NCBI GenBank assembly: GCA_019095985.1
Contig: CM032661.1
Coordinates: forward strand, 16,717,159-16,781,158
Reading direction: 5' to 3'
Origin: Streblospio benedicti
Taxonomy: Eukaryota > Annelida > Polychaeta > Spionida > Spionidae
Length of the DNA: 64,000 nucleotides
A program made the translations under genes and the position numbers. The notes beneath the pieces are model-generated. The model made no database searches, was not told the origin of the DNA, and worked only from the letters and a program-made list of their open reading frames with translations. Of the stretch, positions 35,311 to 48,300 are shown piece by piece. Position 1 is the first letter of the stretch; each line of letters begins with the position of its first letter.

Positions 35311-38300
35311 TTTTCACCTGTTCAACGTTTTCCTGTTCAAGCGTCACAAAGGGAAATAGTCTCCAGCTCCGCTACACTTGGCAATCTCCCACTAACAATG
35401 TGCACATTGTTCAGCCAATCTCTTCAACAGCCCCCCCCCGCACACACACACTGTTAACAAGTTGCATGTGAATAGAGAAATCCCGGAGAAGTGCAATTTA
35501 GTACATGTACATGCAGTGGATCCAGGTATTCGCAAACAGTCATGTAACAACTGGGGTTGCAGGTTTGGAGATGGCTCCAATGAGGGCTCTTTTGGCAATC
35601 GTTTAAGGCAATGGTGAAAGACATGAGGATCTCATCCCTCATTGTATTGTTTTCTTGGCTTAGACCCGAAATCAGAGAAGTCTTGGACAACTGTAGGATT
35701 TCTTTTTCTACGCAACGCCTCCTATCACAGGAGAGTTTAGTAGGATTCATCTTAATCAGCTTGAAACAAACAAAGCTGCCATTTGGTCATAAGTATCTCC
35801 TTTAGTTTAGGGCAAATTAACCTTTCTTTTACGGATTTAAAAAGAAAAGAAAAAACAAAAAAAAACAAAAAAAACAACGTGTTGGAGCAACCCTATGCAT
35901 TTGTTGTGAGGAATAACGCGAGACCGTACTGTACATATCAAGGAAAGTTCACGGCTGTTACATTGATACTATGGCGAAAGCCAGTTAGAGTGTGCATATA
36001 TCACGAACGAAATAAAAAAAGCACCTTATCACACCAAGTAGCCGGTTAATATATTTTAAAATTTATTTTTACATTTACTTCTTTTTGCCTTGAACGTTAT
36101 TTCTTTACAATGCTGGTCACACCGGCCTTTCATCAATACCCTACCGCACCTGCAGTGCCGACGTCCATATCTGTATGGACATGAGTGGAATTGCAATTTT
36201 CTGCATGAAGTGATGAATCAGCGCCTGAAATACGACACAATGTACGTCATTACGGTGCTGGCCGTTCGGGGATTCCCACAGGGTCTGAACATTTGGGATG
36301 AGATAAAGACGAGAAGAAACTAGTGCTTTAATAGAGGGTCACGCGGACTTGGAGCATAATACACGGGGTGTAGTGGCGATTGTGGATTGTTAAAATAGTC
36401 CACCGTATCTTTTTAGCAAATACTGCACTGCCATTCTGTATATACATGTGACTAAAACCAGCACCCACAACCCTTAAAAATGTAAGTCTTGTGGAAAGCT
36501 AGAAACAATTCTCGAGTACCGGGGGTCAACTGATGAACTCAACTTAATTTTATCTTTTATTTTATTCTATTTTTGCAAATGGGGCAGGGCGCTTGAAAAT
36601 ATAGAGGGCACTTTTGATAAATTAAAATATTCGTTATTAATAATTTCAATGTGGTGGGGGAGCTAAAATATCTAACTAATTTTGAGTGGGGTCCCTCAAG
36701 CAATGCCGTCATCATCATATCGGCTATGGTTTCATTTTTTTCATATCCCAAGCGAGAGAGAGACTTAATGTTAGACTCCTAAAACATTTTTGTCTTGCAC
36801 CCCTAAAACCACACTTTCCATCGTGATGCGGGTAAGTAGGTGAGGCATTTGCAATTGGGCATAAAGGGATGTTGTAAAGATACCAACCGACAAATTGGAC
36901 GTTCACTATCCGATCCGGAAAACAAACATGCAGGAAATTAGATTAAGGGCTTACGTAGATTGGGGTTTCCATGAATTTTGGCTTCTGTAAAATGTGCTGA
37001 TTTTGCAGTCAAAAATGATAGTAGCCTGGGGAGGCCATATTCACGTAATTGACATGGCGATCAACATTGAGTTGCAAAATTAAGTGTTACGTTAAGCATT
37101 TAATGAAGGGCTCCCATGATAATTGAAATTTGTCTTTCAACAGTTATACCAGCATGTAATATGATAGATACATATATGTATGTGTAAAAATATTATGTCA
37201 CGTACATATATATATAGTTCAGTGTATTTATATATTTGTATAGCATATAGACCTGCATCTATATGTGTACTCCATAAAATGTTCTTACAAGTGCGCTACT
37301 TGTTCTTTTTTCTAAGAAAGTATCACGCTGACATTTTACTAATTATCGTTTTCGACGAGCAAGTATAACATGCCTGGAAATTGCACCATATCTCCTGTCA
37401 GCTGTCTCTCTCCCACATTACATGCCAGTGTTCACATACCAAATTCGGGTGTAAGCGGATGTTTATGAAACATATAAATTGGAAATATTAATTTGTATTT
37501 TGAGATGGGATATTTGATATTGCTATTAATGGGTTTAGGTGAGGAGAAACAGTTGTTGCAAAAAAGTCGTCCGTTAATCTAGCCGTCTGATAACATCATA
37601 ACATCTGAAGCACAACCAAAGACATATGAGGTCAACACTTCCTCCGCTTCTTAATGTATTGTCTCAGCAAAAAATGTTCAATTGAATAACTATTATAAAA
37701 GATAGAACCAACATCTTTAATATTTATTTATTCACTTTGTAATTAGATATTTTCAACCTTGCGGTCATCCTCAGAACAATGTAAAATGAATAAAATGAAT
37801 CACTATTACAGTAATTATCTTGAGCTTGGATTATCTCGTATAAGCCTTTCCACAAGATTTATAATTTACGCTTAGCAATACAATATACACTTAACTTCAA
37901 CCCACTAATCATCAAAAATCAACATTTGTTTGCTATATTTATCCACTATAGTCACATTGATTTCATTGTACTTTTCAGCTAAATTGGACATAGTGATGCA
38001 AAAATGTTTTGTTTTTTTGGATGGACCGCCAGCGATACTTCAAAATCAGCTCACGGATGCAGAATGCAAAATAGAACAAAAATGATATGTACGTCTAAAC
38101 AGTAGATGCCCAATGCCTAAATATTATTCTAAGTATCTGTATATGACGTGGACGTGGAAAGGTAGGCCTATCATTCCATAACCCCAGCACCAAGCTCACA
38201 CTGAGCCCGCACTGTCACATGCAATATTGGAGATTGATGAACAATGCACACTAGGCCATAACATCCAGTAAATCATAGTGCGGGACTTCTATCTGTCATA

Positions 38301-40797
38301 GCGACAGTCCAATATAGGGGGATGATAACGATTGATAATAGCAACCGTGCTTGTGCTCCCAGATGACAATTGTGAGCGTTTTCTGTTGTTTTGAAATAAC
38401 ATAAAGTTATAAAAGAGATAAAGCCAATAGTATAACATCGTCATATCTCACGACTATATACGCAGTATATAGTTGGTATGAACAAGGACGTTAAGGCAGT
38501 GTGGGTGATCAAGCCGTGAAAACCGACGATGATAGTATAAACAAAACGTGTTTCTCTGTAAACAACCAACATATGGTAGAATTTAACCACTGTCCCATAG
38601 CATAAAATATGCACAGCTATATAAACATCTAGAAAGAATACGTTCGTGTATATGCATAACACACGCACGCACGCAGGCACCAATAATTACAATGCTAACG
38701 AGAAGTCACATCGGACAGCAAAATTGAATAAATTGCGCCCCCACTCATAAATCACAGATCACTTTGCACGCGCAGCCCATTGCTCTTCTCCCTTCTCCTG
38801 GTGTTCAAAAGCAGCTCGAACCACCTGATGCAAGCTAAATATAGCCACGGTAAGGATGACCACATATATGGGCCCCAATACACGAGGGTAAACATGATTA
38901 AGAGGGGAGGCGAGCGTGGACAATTGCCGGGCGAGAAATTCTGCCAACAGGAGCCTATATCCGGCGTAGAAGCCGTTCTGTGGCAGCCGATACGCGCACT
39001 TCCGGTTATCACATTATATCGCTCATCATCTCCGGCCCTGTAGGACTTCTCCCATTTGTTGTAGTGCTAATCAGATCATGTGCGATTACTCTTCTTGAAT
39101 TATGTTGATTCATTAGAATTAGTACGCGAGGTTTATATAGGTTTGCGTCGTTATTTTAAGTGCTGCTGTTCTTGGCAGCTGTAGTAGAAGATCCTGCTTT
39201 GATTGTCAGATCAATTAACTATAAGCTGGGTGAGGTAGAGGGTTTTGACCAGATGTGCGCTACTAATATGAGGAACACGGGAATTGGTAATACGTTAGGT
39301 CTCAATGACAGCTTTTTAAAATGATACAATTTACAGGAATAAATCATTTGCTAGGTTTATTCATGAAAAGTCACATAACTATAATTGTTATTGTGTAATG
39401 TGGAGAACTTCTCAGTTATGAGTCTCATCAAGGGTGACTTGAACCATGGTTTTCAGTAGTCAGTGCTGTGGCACACACTACAAGTTAAGATCACCAGGTA
39501 TGAATGGTAACTAGATTATGGGGCATGACTAGTTGTCTACACACACTAATACTGATAAATATAAGAAAATCGTGTATTGTATGGCATTTCTCTCCCACTG
39601 GATTGTTTGATAATATTACAACTATCATAGATTAGAATTTCTGCTTCCAACTGGAATCCAACGGGAAAAAATAAAGCAAAAGTGAATCAGAAAATTTTAA
39701 AACTGCTATAAGTATTATATTTCATCAGACACTAATGTGAAAACACCTACCTACATGTAAGTATCACCAACATATCATATGTAACCCTATAAAAAGCAGA
39801 TGGACCGGTTTACATTTACTTGGTCCTCGTAATACATGGAAAGTGCATTACACAGAATGAACAAAAGCACAAAATGGAAGCAGCTTCTCATCAAAGGTCG
39901 CAACACGCCAAATACAGTAAGTGTGGGGAACGATGACCCACAGCTGATTTTTATCCTTTTTGATTAGTGTGTTGATATTCATGACAATTTGGATTTTAAT
40001 AATCCAATTCCTACCACATGCTTACATGCATGTCCTGTTTTTCTCTTGCAAACAACACTAGAACAGCGTATTATCTCAATCATATACATAGCAATCATGT
40101 AACTCTCACACATGTGCATAGGCTACCTAATATAAGTACATGTGATGTCTAACAAGCTGATATGTTGCCAATTGTTTATCCTCGATGTGCTTTTCACAGA
40201 ATTCTGATATCTATATTAGTTCTGGGGTTAGATCAAGGAATGTAAAAGGGGTGTTGGTATTAGGGCTCCCGACGTTACATTTACATACATTGTGTGTCTG
40301 ATATAAGAAATATACATCATGTTGATACCAATAACATGGCAACCCGTCAGCACCCTGTGAATCACCCCCTGGTTCAGTGTGTTTGGGGTTTACTGTTGAC
40401 GGGTTTCCCTGTAAAGGTCGCAGCTGGCCATGGCTGTTCCAGTTTCGTGTGTGTACAAAGAACAAAGCTCCCAGCCCCTAGTGAAGAGCGTAGTTCCAGT
40501 GTGATCCATCTCCCCGAACCTCACCAGTGCTACTGATACATGGCCATGCTGGAGAAATGAGCCCTTTTGACTTGAAGGTGAACAATGCTTCTTTTTTTCA
40601 ATCTTTGTCACATTTCTAGATCTATTATAAGGGGATATTCATCGCTGTGTATATATTACCATTATTATCAGTTTGCTGAATGACTCTCATTACTCGCCAG
40701 TTACCATTTAACACACGACCCTATTTTTTGTCTTTACTTAATTGGCCACTATTGATGGGTAATTGCAATCTGCAGCATCGGTAAATGTACATGTGGC
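35311..40797. other. Intergenic DNA, no gene recognised
   Basis: No supported coding exon was found. A more GC-rich patch at 38740-39050 is open on both strands but shows no recognised protein. A similar patch lies at 40290-40560. These could be regulatory sequence. TATATA runs around 37200 are low complexity. Confidence 0.35.
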
Positions 40798-40882
40798 AGC
40801 AGCAGAAAGCAACAGCAGCAGCAACAATGGCAGCGTAGACGACGACGACAATGACGAGGACAGCAACAACAATAACAACAAT

Positions 40883-40925
<43 letters not shown>

Positions 40926-41098
40926 GCAGCAGCAGCAGCGGCGGCGGCGGCGGTGGTGGCAGCGGCGGCAGCAGCAGTAATGGCAGCGGCGGCAGCAGCA
41001 GTAACAACAACAACAACAACGACGACGACGACGACGACAACAACAACAACAACAGCAACAGAAACAGCAACAGCAACAACAACGGCAGTAGCAACAGT
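40798..41098. repeat. Compound trinucleotide repeat (AAC, AGC, GGC, GAC)
   Basis: About 300 bases consist of CAA/AAC, CAG/AGC, GGC, GAC and mixed CAGCAGTAA units. The frames give poly-Asn/Gly/Asp on plus and poly-Leu/Cys on minus, which is the expected artefact of triplet repeats, not evidence for a protein. No flanking exon was recognised. Confidence 0.9.
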
Positions 41099-42025
41099 AT
41101 ATATGTATTAGCAAACTTCCTAAAAGGCATGCAGTGTGGTTATAACTTACTTGATCACTACGATTCTCTGCAATGATTAACTGACATCTTAAAAAAGCAG
41201 ATAAACCTGATGTCAATCGATAAATCCATAACCATATTAGACATTCAATTAGTCATACTAAAGCAGTAGATGAATAAGAACGGGAATCATCGCTTCCTTT
41301 AAATTGCAGGTTTATCTGGTGGACTTCAAGCATATTTATAATCAAAGAGATATAAGTATTTGAAATAAATAATAAACTAAATCTTAGAACTCTAGGGCAT
41401 CGCTTACAATTAATGCACAGACGAGTTCTGTTTAGACGTATATCCATACACTAATAGTAAAAATGAAATAAAACTCTCTTGCCAATCAGTCCTTCAATAC
41501 AAATAAGATGGAGAAATCAAACAAAAACACAATAACAAAAGAACTGTCACTGTACTGTAAGTTTCGCGGTGAATGAGAAAAGAGCAGACACATGAGCTAA
41601 TGAACGTCAGTGCAAAACGTACCCAACTGGCAGATGTGTTGTCCTGTTTTCTTCTCACAGCTCATTGCCGCCCTTTGGGGTTTCAAGACGTCCGGCATCT
41701 GCTGCGGCTAAATCGGCGGCTATACATCTCCTGGGATTCTGCCTTGCCCAGAACCATCCATCAGCCCCACTCAAGCCCAATTAAGAGACCCCGTGCTCCA
41801 TGTTTGAGCTGGACCGCGGCTATTGTGGTTGTGTTCAGGGTTTTTTCAAATCTAAATAAATTGTGATTTTTTATGTGTTGTTATTGTTTTCGCACACATT
41901 TGCACCGATTTCTTGTCACTTGTGTATTTGAGTGGGGTGGGCTCACACCTGTGCAGAAGAATATAGAGCAGATGCATTAACAATAACAATGAGATTACGA
42001 CAGCAAAGGCAATAGACGAAGTAGT
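41099..42025. other. Intergenic DNA between two trinucleotide tracts
   Basis: There is no supported gene. A patch around 41640-41830 has higher GC content and no recognised coding pattern. AATAACAAT-type low complexity lies just before the next repeat. Confidence 0.35.
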
Positions 42026-42027
42026 CG

Positions 42028-42068
<41 letters not shown>

Positions 42069-42278
42069 CAGCAGAAGAAGAAGAAGAAGAAGAAGAAGAA
42101 GAAGAAGAAGAAGAAGAAGAAGAAGAAGAAGAAGAAGAAGAAGAAGAAGAAGAAGAAGAAGAAGAAGAAGAAGATGCAGAAGATGCATAAGATGCATAAG
42201 ATGCAGCAGCAGATGCAGCAGCACCAGATGCAGCAGCGGCAGGTGCAGATGCAGCAACTGCAAACAAGCAGCAGATGT

Positions 42279-42310
<32 letters not shown>

Positions 42311-42314
42311 CATC

Positions 42315-42366
<52 letters not shown>

Positions 42367-42411
42367 GCAACAGCAACAACAACAACAACAACAACAACAG
42401 CAAAGCCTGCT
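42026..42411. repeat. Compound trinucleotide repeat (AGC, AAG, AAC)
   Basis: An AGC run leads into about 100 bases of (AAG)n. A degenerate GATGCA/GCAGCA section, another AGC run and about 110 bases of (AAC)n follow. Long open frames on both strands (up to about 200 codons) are artefacts of triplet periodicity. The AAG tract is a purine-rich strand able to form triplex DNA. Confidence 0.9.
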
Positions 42412-44124
42412 GCACTGTTAAGTCTACTCGGCCGCCGCCACGCCACCTGCCCGACACAGACCGTGTTGTCGCCTGCTGTTGATTTTTTTCTCACCTCCCG
42501 AGGACGGTTGGCGGCGGCACCCGCCACTCCGCATTAATCCCGCTGTGATTGCTCACCTTGTTGGGTGGGAGAAAAAAGTTGACCCGAGGCACATCACTGA
42601 TGAGGCGAACCCCGCTTAAACATTGACATTTGTTCTGTAGAATTTAGCCCGTGGATTTGGGATAGAGGGATATCAGCGCTGCCAAACGTGGATATGGCTG
42701 GACTGGTGCATGACCAGCGGATATTAAGTTACTCGTAATTGATTGCTCTCAGTGTGGTGTACCGTTGCGAAAGGTAAATGCAATGCATAGTGTCTGCTGC
42801 TTTATGAATAATCGATTGAATTGCTGCTTGTTAGGTACTGTCTATGGGTTTTTTCATTATTGTTTTTTAATCCGATAAGCGTACTATTTCCATATATGGA
42901 TGTTGATTGTTATTTTCTCAAGTGAGTAGACCATTCCATAGTAGACTGGAACGCTAACAGTCTCATAGTCCATTTACGAATTTTAAATTGTTGATAACCC
43001 AGGGGAGGCCAACTTAGCTTTTGGCAGGACAAGTTTTATTTGTTTTGCATGATATGCAAGGGATTCCCTTGTGACATTTTCATCTTTTAACCTTTTTACT
43101 CACAAATGTTATCCCGCGAAACGTAATATACTAATGAATATAAGACTGCCCAGAGTCAGGGATTGCCAGGAGCAGTCATATCCATTTTGCAAAACGGCGG
43201 TGTGTAAATCCTCCCTCAAAATGGACACACACCGTCACCAGCTTTCCGCATCGCCTATCCACCTCACCCCCTCTATCACCCCCACAATTCAAAACCAATA
43301 GGCTCCCCACATCGATTTTCGGCGAACCCACGTGGGTCTGTAAATATGACTATCATTATAACCTGGCTGAGCTATGGCATTCCCCATCTATCTTAATATT
43401 GTTTTTCTTTAAAACTGAAACTACATGGGGTTGATGTTTGATAAGGCGGCCAAGCCACAGTGACAGGTCGCCCCCTACTGGATGCTGCCTGCACATGTAG
43501 GCCTATTCCTGGCGACACAGCGGTCCGACCACAATCGATGCCTTCTCGCAAACAGCAGCCCATGTTCCACCCTGCTTCATAAACTATTCACACGTGGGAA
43601 CAATGCTTGTTTATGGATTGGTTTCAAGGAGAAGTGCAATGCAACACAAGTGTGTGTCTCCTTGCCACTTGAACTCACTACACCTCAAATGTGTGCATTC
43701 TGTTGTGTAGCATTCATTTTTGCTATTAAAATAGACACGAAAGGTCGCTTATTCAAACAATTTCCCACCCCAAAGAAAAAGGGTTGAAGAAAGAGAATGT
43801 CAAAACTAAAGAGAATCAAAATGGGAACACTGCCATCAATCCTGTGTATACTGCACCCCTGAATTTGCATAGCAAAGCAAAGCGAAAAGAGGACATTATT
43901 TCAATTACTGGCAAGTTGTAGTTTCCTGTGTCAGTTTACACTCGTCGTGTGCTGACAATCTCCTAATGGCTGCTTTATACATATTAACACTTGCACCATC
44001 ATGTTTGTCGATGCAATACATCGTAGTAGCCATTGACCAGTGGTAAGAATACCTGCAAGCGATTCTACAACAAACATACAAAGCTGTGTACTTAATTGAT
44101 TGCCCCATGACTGCGTGAGTTTCG
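42412..44124. other. Intergenic DNA with GC-rich patch
   Basis: 42425-42620 is GC-rich with opposed GGCCGCCGCC and GGCGGCGG segments. 43140-43340 is another moderately GC-rich patch. No exon could be framed by splice sites. Possible regulatory DNA, unproven. Confidence 0.3.
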
Positions 44125-44151
44125 TTTTTTTTTTTTTTTTTTTTTTTTTTT
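44125..44151. repeat. Poly-T tract of about 27
   Basis: An uninterrupted T run, possibly the A-tail of a minus-strand retroposed sequence. No body was recognised next to it. Confidence 0.8.
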
Positions 44152-45930
44152 ACATTATGGTCTATGATTATGGCACGCAGCATGCTCTCGTGGTTCGCTC
44201 CAAAAGCGGTGGCAGATCTGGTATCACTCCTATTAAAAACGGAACCATGCTAAACAAGCGACACCCAGTCCCGAAAAAACTGGCTGTAGCAGAATGAAAA
44301 TTATGACAATGCTAGGTACAATATCTTCTGGTGTGTACATGTATTTGAAAATTTTATTATTGTACGTATGTGGATGTGTGTATGTATGTTTTGATACGTT
44401 TTTGGTTATTGTTTAACACATGTACATAGCAACCATTATAAGTGCAACCATTACCTATATTTGAAAATACATTGCTCCTTAAAGTTTCTTAGGGCGTATT
44501 CTATCGCATGATCAGAGGGTAGAATACACGCTAGCTCTGCGCAAAATGACCCCATAAGTCCCGAAACGTGAGTAACGGGGAATGGGTCTGGCTTTATGAA
44601 TCGGGAAACCACCGATACGTTGTTTTCTAAATCAATGGCGTAAACGAAGTCAGCTCAACGACTTGTTTTATCCGTCTACGCAATGTATTCCTACATGTTG
44701 TATCTTCCCCTATTTGTAATCACGTGTTCATCTGAAGAGCACGTGATAGGTCACGTGATGGAGGACGTGATAGGTTGCATGTCGTAAACATGATCCTGAT
44801 TGAGATGGATCATCCGCGGACTCTCATGTGTGGTCACATTAGAGAGACTAATGCGACCTGGCCGCAGTGCATAACACAAGTGATGGTAACATCATAAATT
44901 ACTCGGTGATAATCTACGTGTATTGTAACACAGCAGCAAGCATCAGCGCGCCATCGGTCAAAAAGGGAACCATTCATTTTACCTATATAATACCTATGAT
45001 CTGACCTTATATTACATCAGTAGATCCAGGTTTTCGGCAAACTGGTTATGGGGTGGCACTACTCCTGGTGATAATGGGTTCCTTACTATGCGCAAAAGCT
45101 AACTACCATCAAAAGAAGATGAAAACATCGGGATGAGAAGTGAATCTGTCTAGGAATAAATGCTGTGCCAAATGAGGATGTTTGCATCTCATGAGTGACT
45201 GTCACACTACAATTTGACCATCAGATTACAGTAGCCATATCAAGCTCAATACCAATGAAACTATCAGATATGGCTGTCACTGGTAATAAAAACACAACTT
45301 GACACCGTCCGGATACTATGTCATACAAGGACTCGGCCGTGGCCGCCGCCAAATTGCGGGGTGTCATGGGTGATGGCGAGGTGTGAGTGGCGGCCGGCTC
45401 GCATTCGCCTAGGATTGGGCGTTATTAGCGATAATATACTGGCCGCCGTCGTTTATCATAGTGTTATTCAGCCTCAGAGTTGCTACAGGGTATTTTGTTG
45501 ACTGGGTTGAAGTACATATATGAATTGGTTGGATTTAGATGTTATAACAGGCGCTATGGTCTTCTTACTTACATGAGATGTAACACGAAACCAGTGTGTG
45601 TAGTTGGGCAATTGAGTATTTGTGGAGTTAAACATATGTGTTAGCTTTTTTCGGTGATATTTTGGATGGACTGCGAAGGGCATACAACGTTTATCCAGAT
45701 GTTACAGTTGTGTGCCATTGGTATTTGGCCATTCTAAGCAATTCCTGTTTTTCCCAAACCTTCTGGTACAGTAATTACCAGTTTTTATTGAACACACAAA
45801 TGCCAATGCTAAGGTGTGGACCATCTAAATGAGTTGGCTTGTTTATATAACTGATGATGTAATGCCAGCATCACCTGACATAAATGTTTACAAGGGATCG
45901 CAGAGAAAGCTGAAAGCTTCAAGGTCTGAA
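44152..45930. other. Intergenic DNA with E-box cluster and GC-rich patch
   Basis: CACGTG motifs cluster at 44719-44772 (listed separately). A GC-rich patch lies at 45330-45460, with GGCCGTGGCCGCCGCC and GTGGCGGCCGGCTCG. No gene was supported. Confidence 0.3.
44719..44772. promoter_or_regulatory. Cluster of CACGTGAT E-box-like units
   Basis: Four motifs occur within 54 bases: ATCACGTG, GCACGTGATAGG, TCACGTGATGGA and GGACGTGATAGG. The last three follow each other at 12-base spacing. CACGTG is the core bound by bHLH-zip factors such as MITF/TFE, USF and Myc. The 12-base period suggests a small tandem expansion. Confidence 0.3.
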
Positions 45931-46290
45931 TTTACTACTTGTTAGATAGTCCTTTAATAGTTTTAAAAGTTAGTTCACAGTTACGACAATAAGTTAGTTA
46001 CTATGTATTTGGACATTAACGTGTCGTAAAGATATTCAAACATAGCATAATTGTGCAATTGATCAAATTAAAAGAATATCTTCCAGCCATGTAATGGCTT
46101 ATTTTGACACATTGTTCTAAAATTTGACTAGTATATTAGGTTTTACTACTGTCAGATATGTCCTTTAATCCTTTAAAATATGAGCTCACAAACTACGACA
46201 ATAAAATATATCTATGTGGGACATTTAGCAGTCGTACGGTTTTTAAATATACATGTATGCACATATTCTGTGTATTTCCAACATAGCTGT
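45931..46290. repeat. Diverged tandem duplication (~150 bp units)
   Basis: The segment at 45931-46050 recurs at 46141-46290 with shared TTTACTACT, GTCCTTTAAT, TTTAAAA and ACGACAATAA. Both units end near AACATAGC. The divergence suggests an older event. Confidence 0.6.
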
Positions 46291-48100
46291 GATCAACTGA
46301 TAATTGACACTAATTGCATTTGGATGACAGACGTCTGTAAATACTTCAGAGAATAAACATGTTATTAGTTATGCGTCACAAGATTAAAGAAATAAATAAT
46401 ACCAAATGGAAGTAAATGGAATGAGCAAGGGCATTGTCAGCTTTAAACTTAACTGGCAATGATTATAAATACACATGGTGGTTCAATTCTCTTTTAACTT
46501 TACGCAATGATTCGACCTTATAACAACCAATGATCACATACATTCTGTCACATACATTCTGTGTTCTAATAGGTAGCCAACATCCGTGGTTAGTTGAAGG
46601 AGTCTGTATAGCCCATTCATTAATTTCTATCAGGCAAGAGGGATGATAGGTCGACATGGCTGCATGTAAACATGTGCACCATTGGCAGAGTATCATGGGT
46701 GTCTGGTCTGCGGTGGTCTGTTGAATGTTGATATTGCGCCCCTCAAGCGATAAGTACTCATGAAAAAGCACAGTGAAAAAAGTTTACATATGAATACCCC
46801 AATCGGCCAAGAGGCATTTAATGTCATGCCAGTTTCCTGCCATATCCAATATGACTGCCGATCGTTTTACAGGAGAAGGCAGCATTACCAGCCTTTGAAA
46901 GGTTGTATATGCAGGGCAAAGGCCTTTGAAAAGACTTGCTCTTGGGAATGAATTTCATTGCATTCAGGCCATGGATATATTTATTCTGTCCGCCACATGA
47001 CCATGTCCAGTTTGACCTTTCCTTTAGGACATTTTAATACATGTGCTCTGGTAACATAGTAGAAGACATTAGCTTTAAATACTTTGCGAGTGTATATCAA
47101 ATGGATGCAAGATAATTTAACAATATGAATCCCATTTTCTCAAGTGTTGATATCTCCTGCTCTCTCTAAAGGGATATTTCATATGTCGTTTTCAGACACG
47201 CCAGACTCTGATGATGCTATCACGGTACTGTAACAAACACTCCTGAGACTTAATGTCTCTGCATTGAGTAATCATGTTGTCAAAATACAGTTGGATCAAT
47301 GGGTTAAAAAACTCATGCACAATCAGCTCTATTGAAAATAGTTTCCATTGTGTTCTGTGTTTGGTTTTCCTTTGTACGGTGAATAATGATACAACACGTT
47401 GCATGCTGACAGGCTTATTCAATTTGTGTTATTATAGTGCATAAGGTGTAGCAATTAGGCCTCTAAGGAAGAATGTGTATAATAACACCAGGTACACATG
47501 TGCATCGTATTCTATTTTTTACATGTGTTTGTGGTATCAAAGCAACAAGACCACGCCTAAAATAGGCAATCTCATTAGCAAGAATAACTCTTGCATATTG
47601 ATAATATCTGGGACTAAAACACAATTACTGGTAGCCTGCAATGTCTACGATACTGAACAGTGATTATAGCAAGCAAGCTAACGCTGGAAATATGAATTAC
47701 AACCTAACTTAAAATAACTCAACTCAAAATAAAATAACTCAACTCAAAATAACCATACTCCCATGCAACCAAACAAGTACATAAAATGTAGTTAGCCAGG
47801 TTAAAGTTTTTTAATGAGCAATTAAAATCTTCATGACAGTCTGACAGACCAAATGAGGTATCTGAGGGTTAATGAGTCTGCACAAAGCCGTTAATTGCTG
47901 ATTCTCAGCCCCTTGATTCCATTGCCACCTGCATAGGGCAAGTTCACTCGAATCAGCCCACCATTGCCTTCTGGGGTGACGTCACTTGAGCTTTTAACAC
48001 TACAGCGCTCTCCTCTGTAGAATTCATATTGAATATTGACATAATTAGATAGTAATACATGGTTATTAGTTACGATCTAACCAGCTGTCATACGCAGTTG
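46291..48100. other. Intergenic DNA, small tandem repeat only
   Basis: A short tandem repeat of AACTCAACTCAAAATAA units lies at about 47706-47752. No coding exon was recognised. Confidence 0.4.
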
Positions 48101-48300
48101 CAGTGGGAAATCCCCCCACCCCCCACCACCCCCCACCCACCCCCACCCCCCACCCAAACACACACACCCGCTTCAGCCTAAGCGTTTATCAGTTTGCACC
48201 AGTTCCTGGACCTACTGGATTTGGGGGTGCACCTAGTTTAAACGACGGGCAACCTCACACCCCCACCCCCGCACAAAAGCCTGTATATGCCTCTGATAAG
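48101..48300. repeat. C-rich low-complexity tract with a retroelement-like tail
   Basis: CCCCACC-type runs lie at 48112-48160. Further on, ACCCCCACCCCC, a few bases and AAAGCCTGTATATGCC occur at 48258-48294. A similar CCCCCACCCCC ... AAACCTGTATATGCC occurs near 62999-63032, which suggests a shared repeat end. Confidence 0.4.

Noticed and set aside
38740-39050. GC-richer patch open on both strands
   Set aside because: No recognised protein, splice borders or codon pattern. Left as possible regulatory DNA.
40738-41216. Long open frames over the triplet repeats (poly-Leu, poly-Asn, poly-Thr)
   Set aside because: Triplet repeats stay open in all frames. No flanking exon or unique protein sequence supports translation.
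40851-42411. CRISPR-like array
   Set aside because: The periodicity is simple triplet sequence without spacers, and the DNA is animal nuclear.
41852-42527. 201- and 194-codon frames over AGC/AAG/AAC repeats
   Set aside because: Same artefact of triplet periodicity.
45330-45460. Possible exon ending in GAGGTGTGAGT
   Set aside because: A donor-like site exists, but no acceptor, family similarity or partner exon was found.
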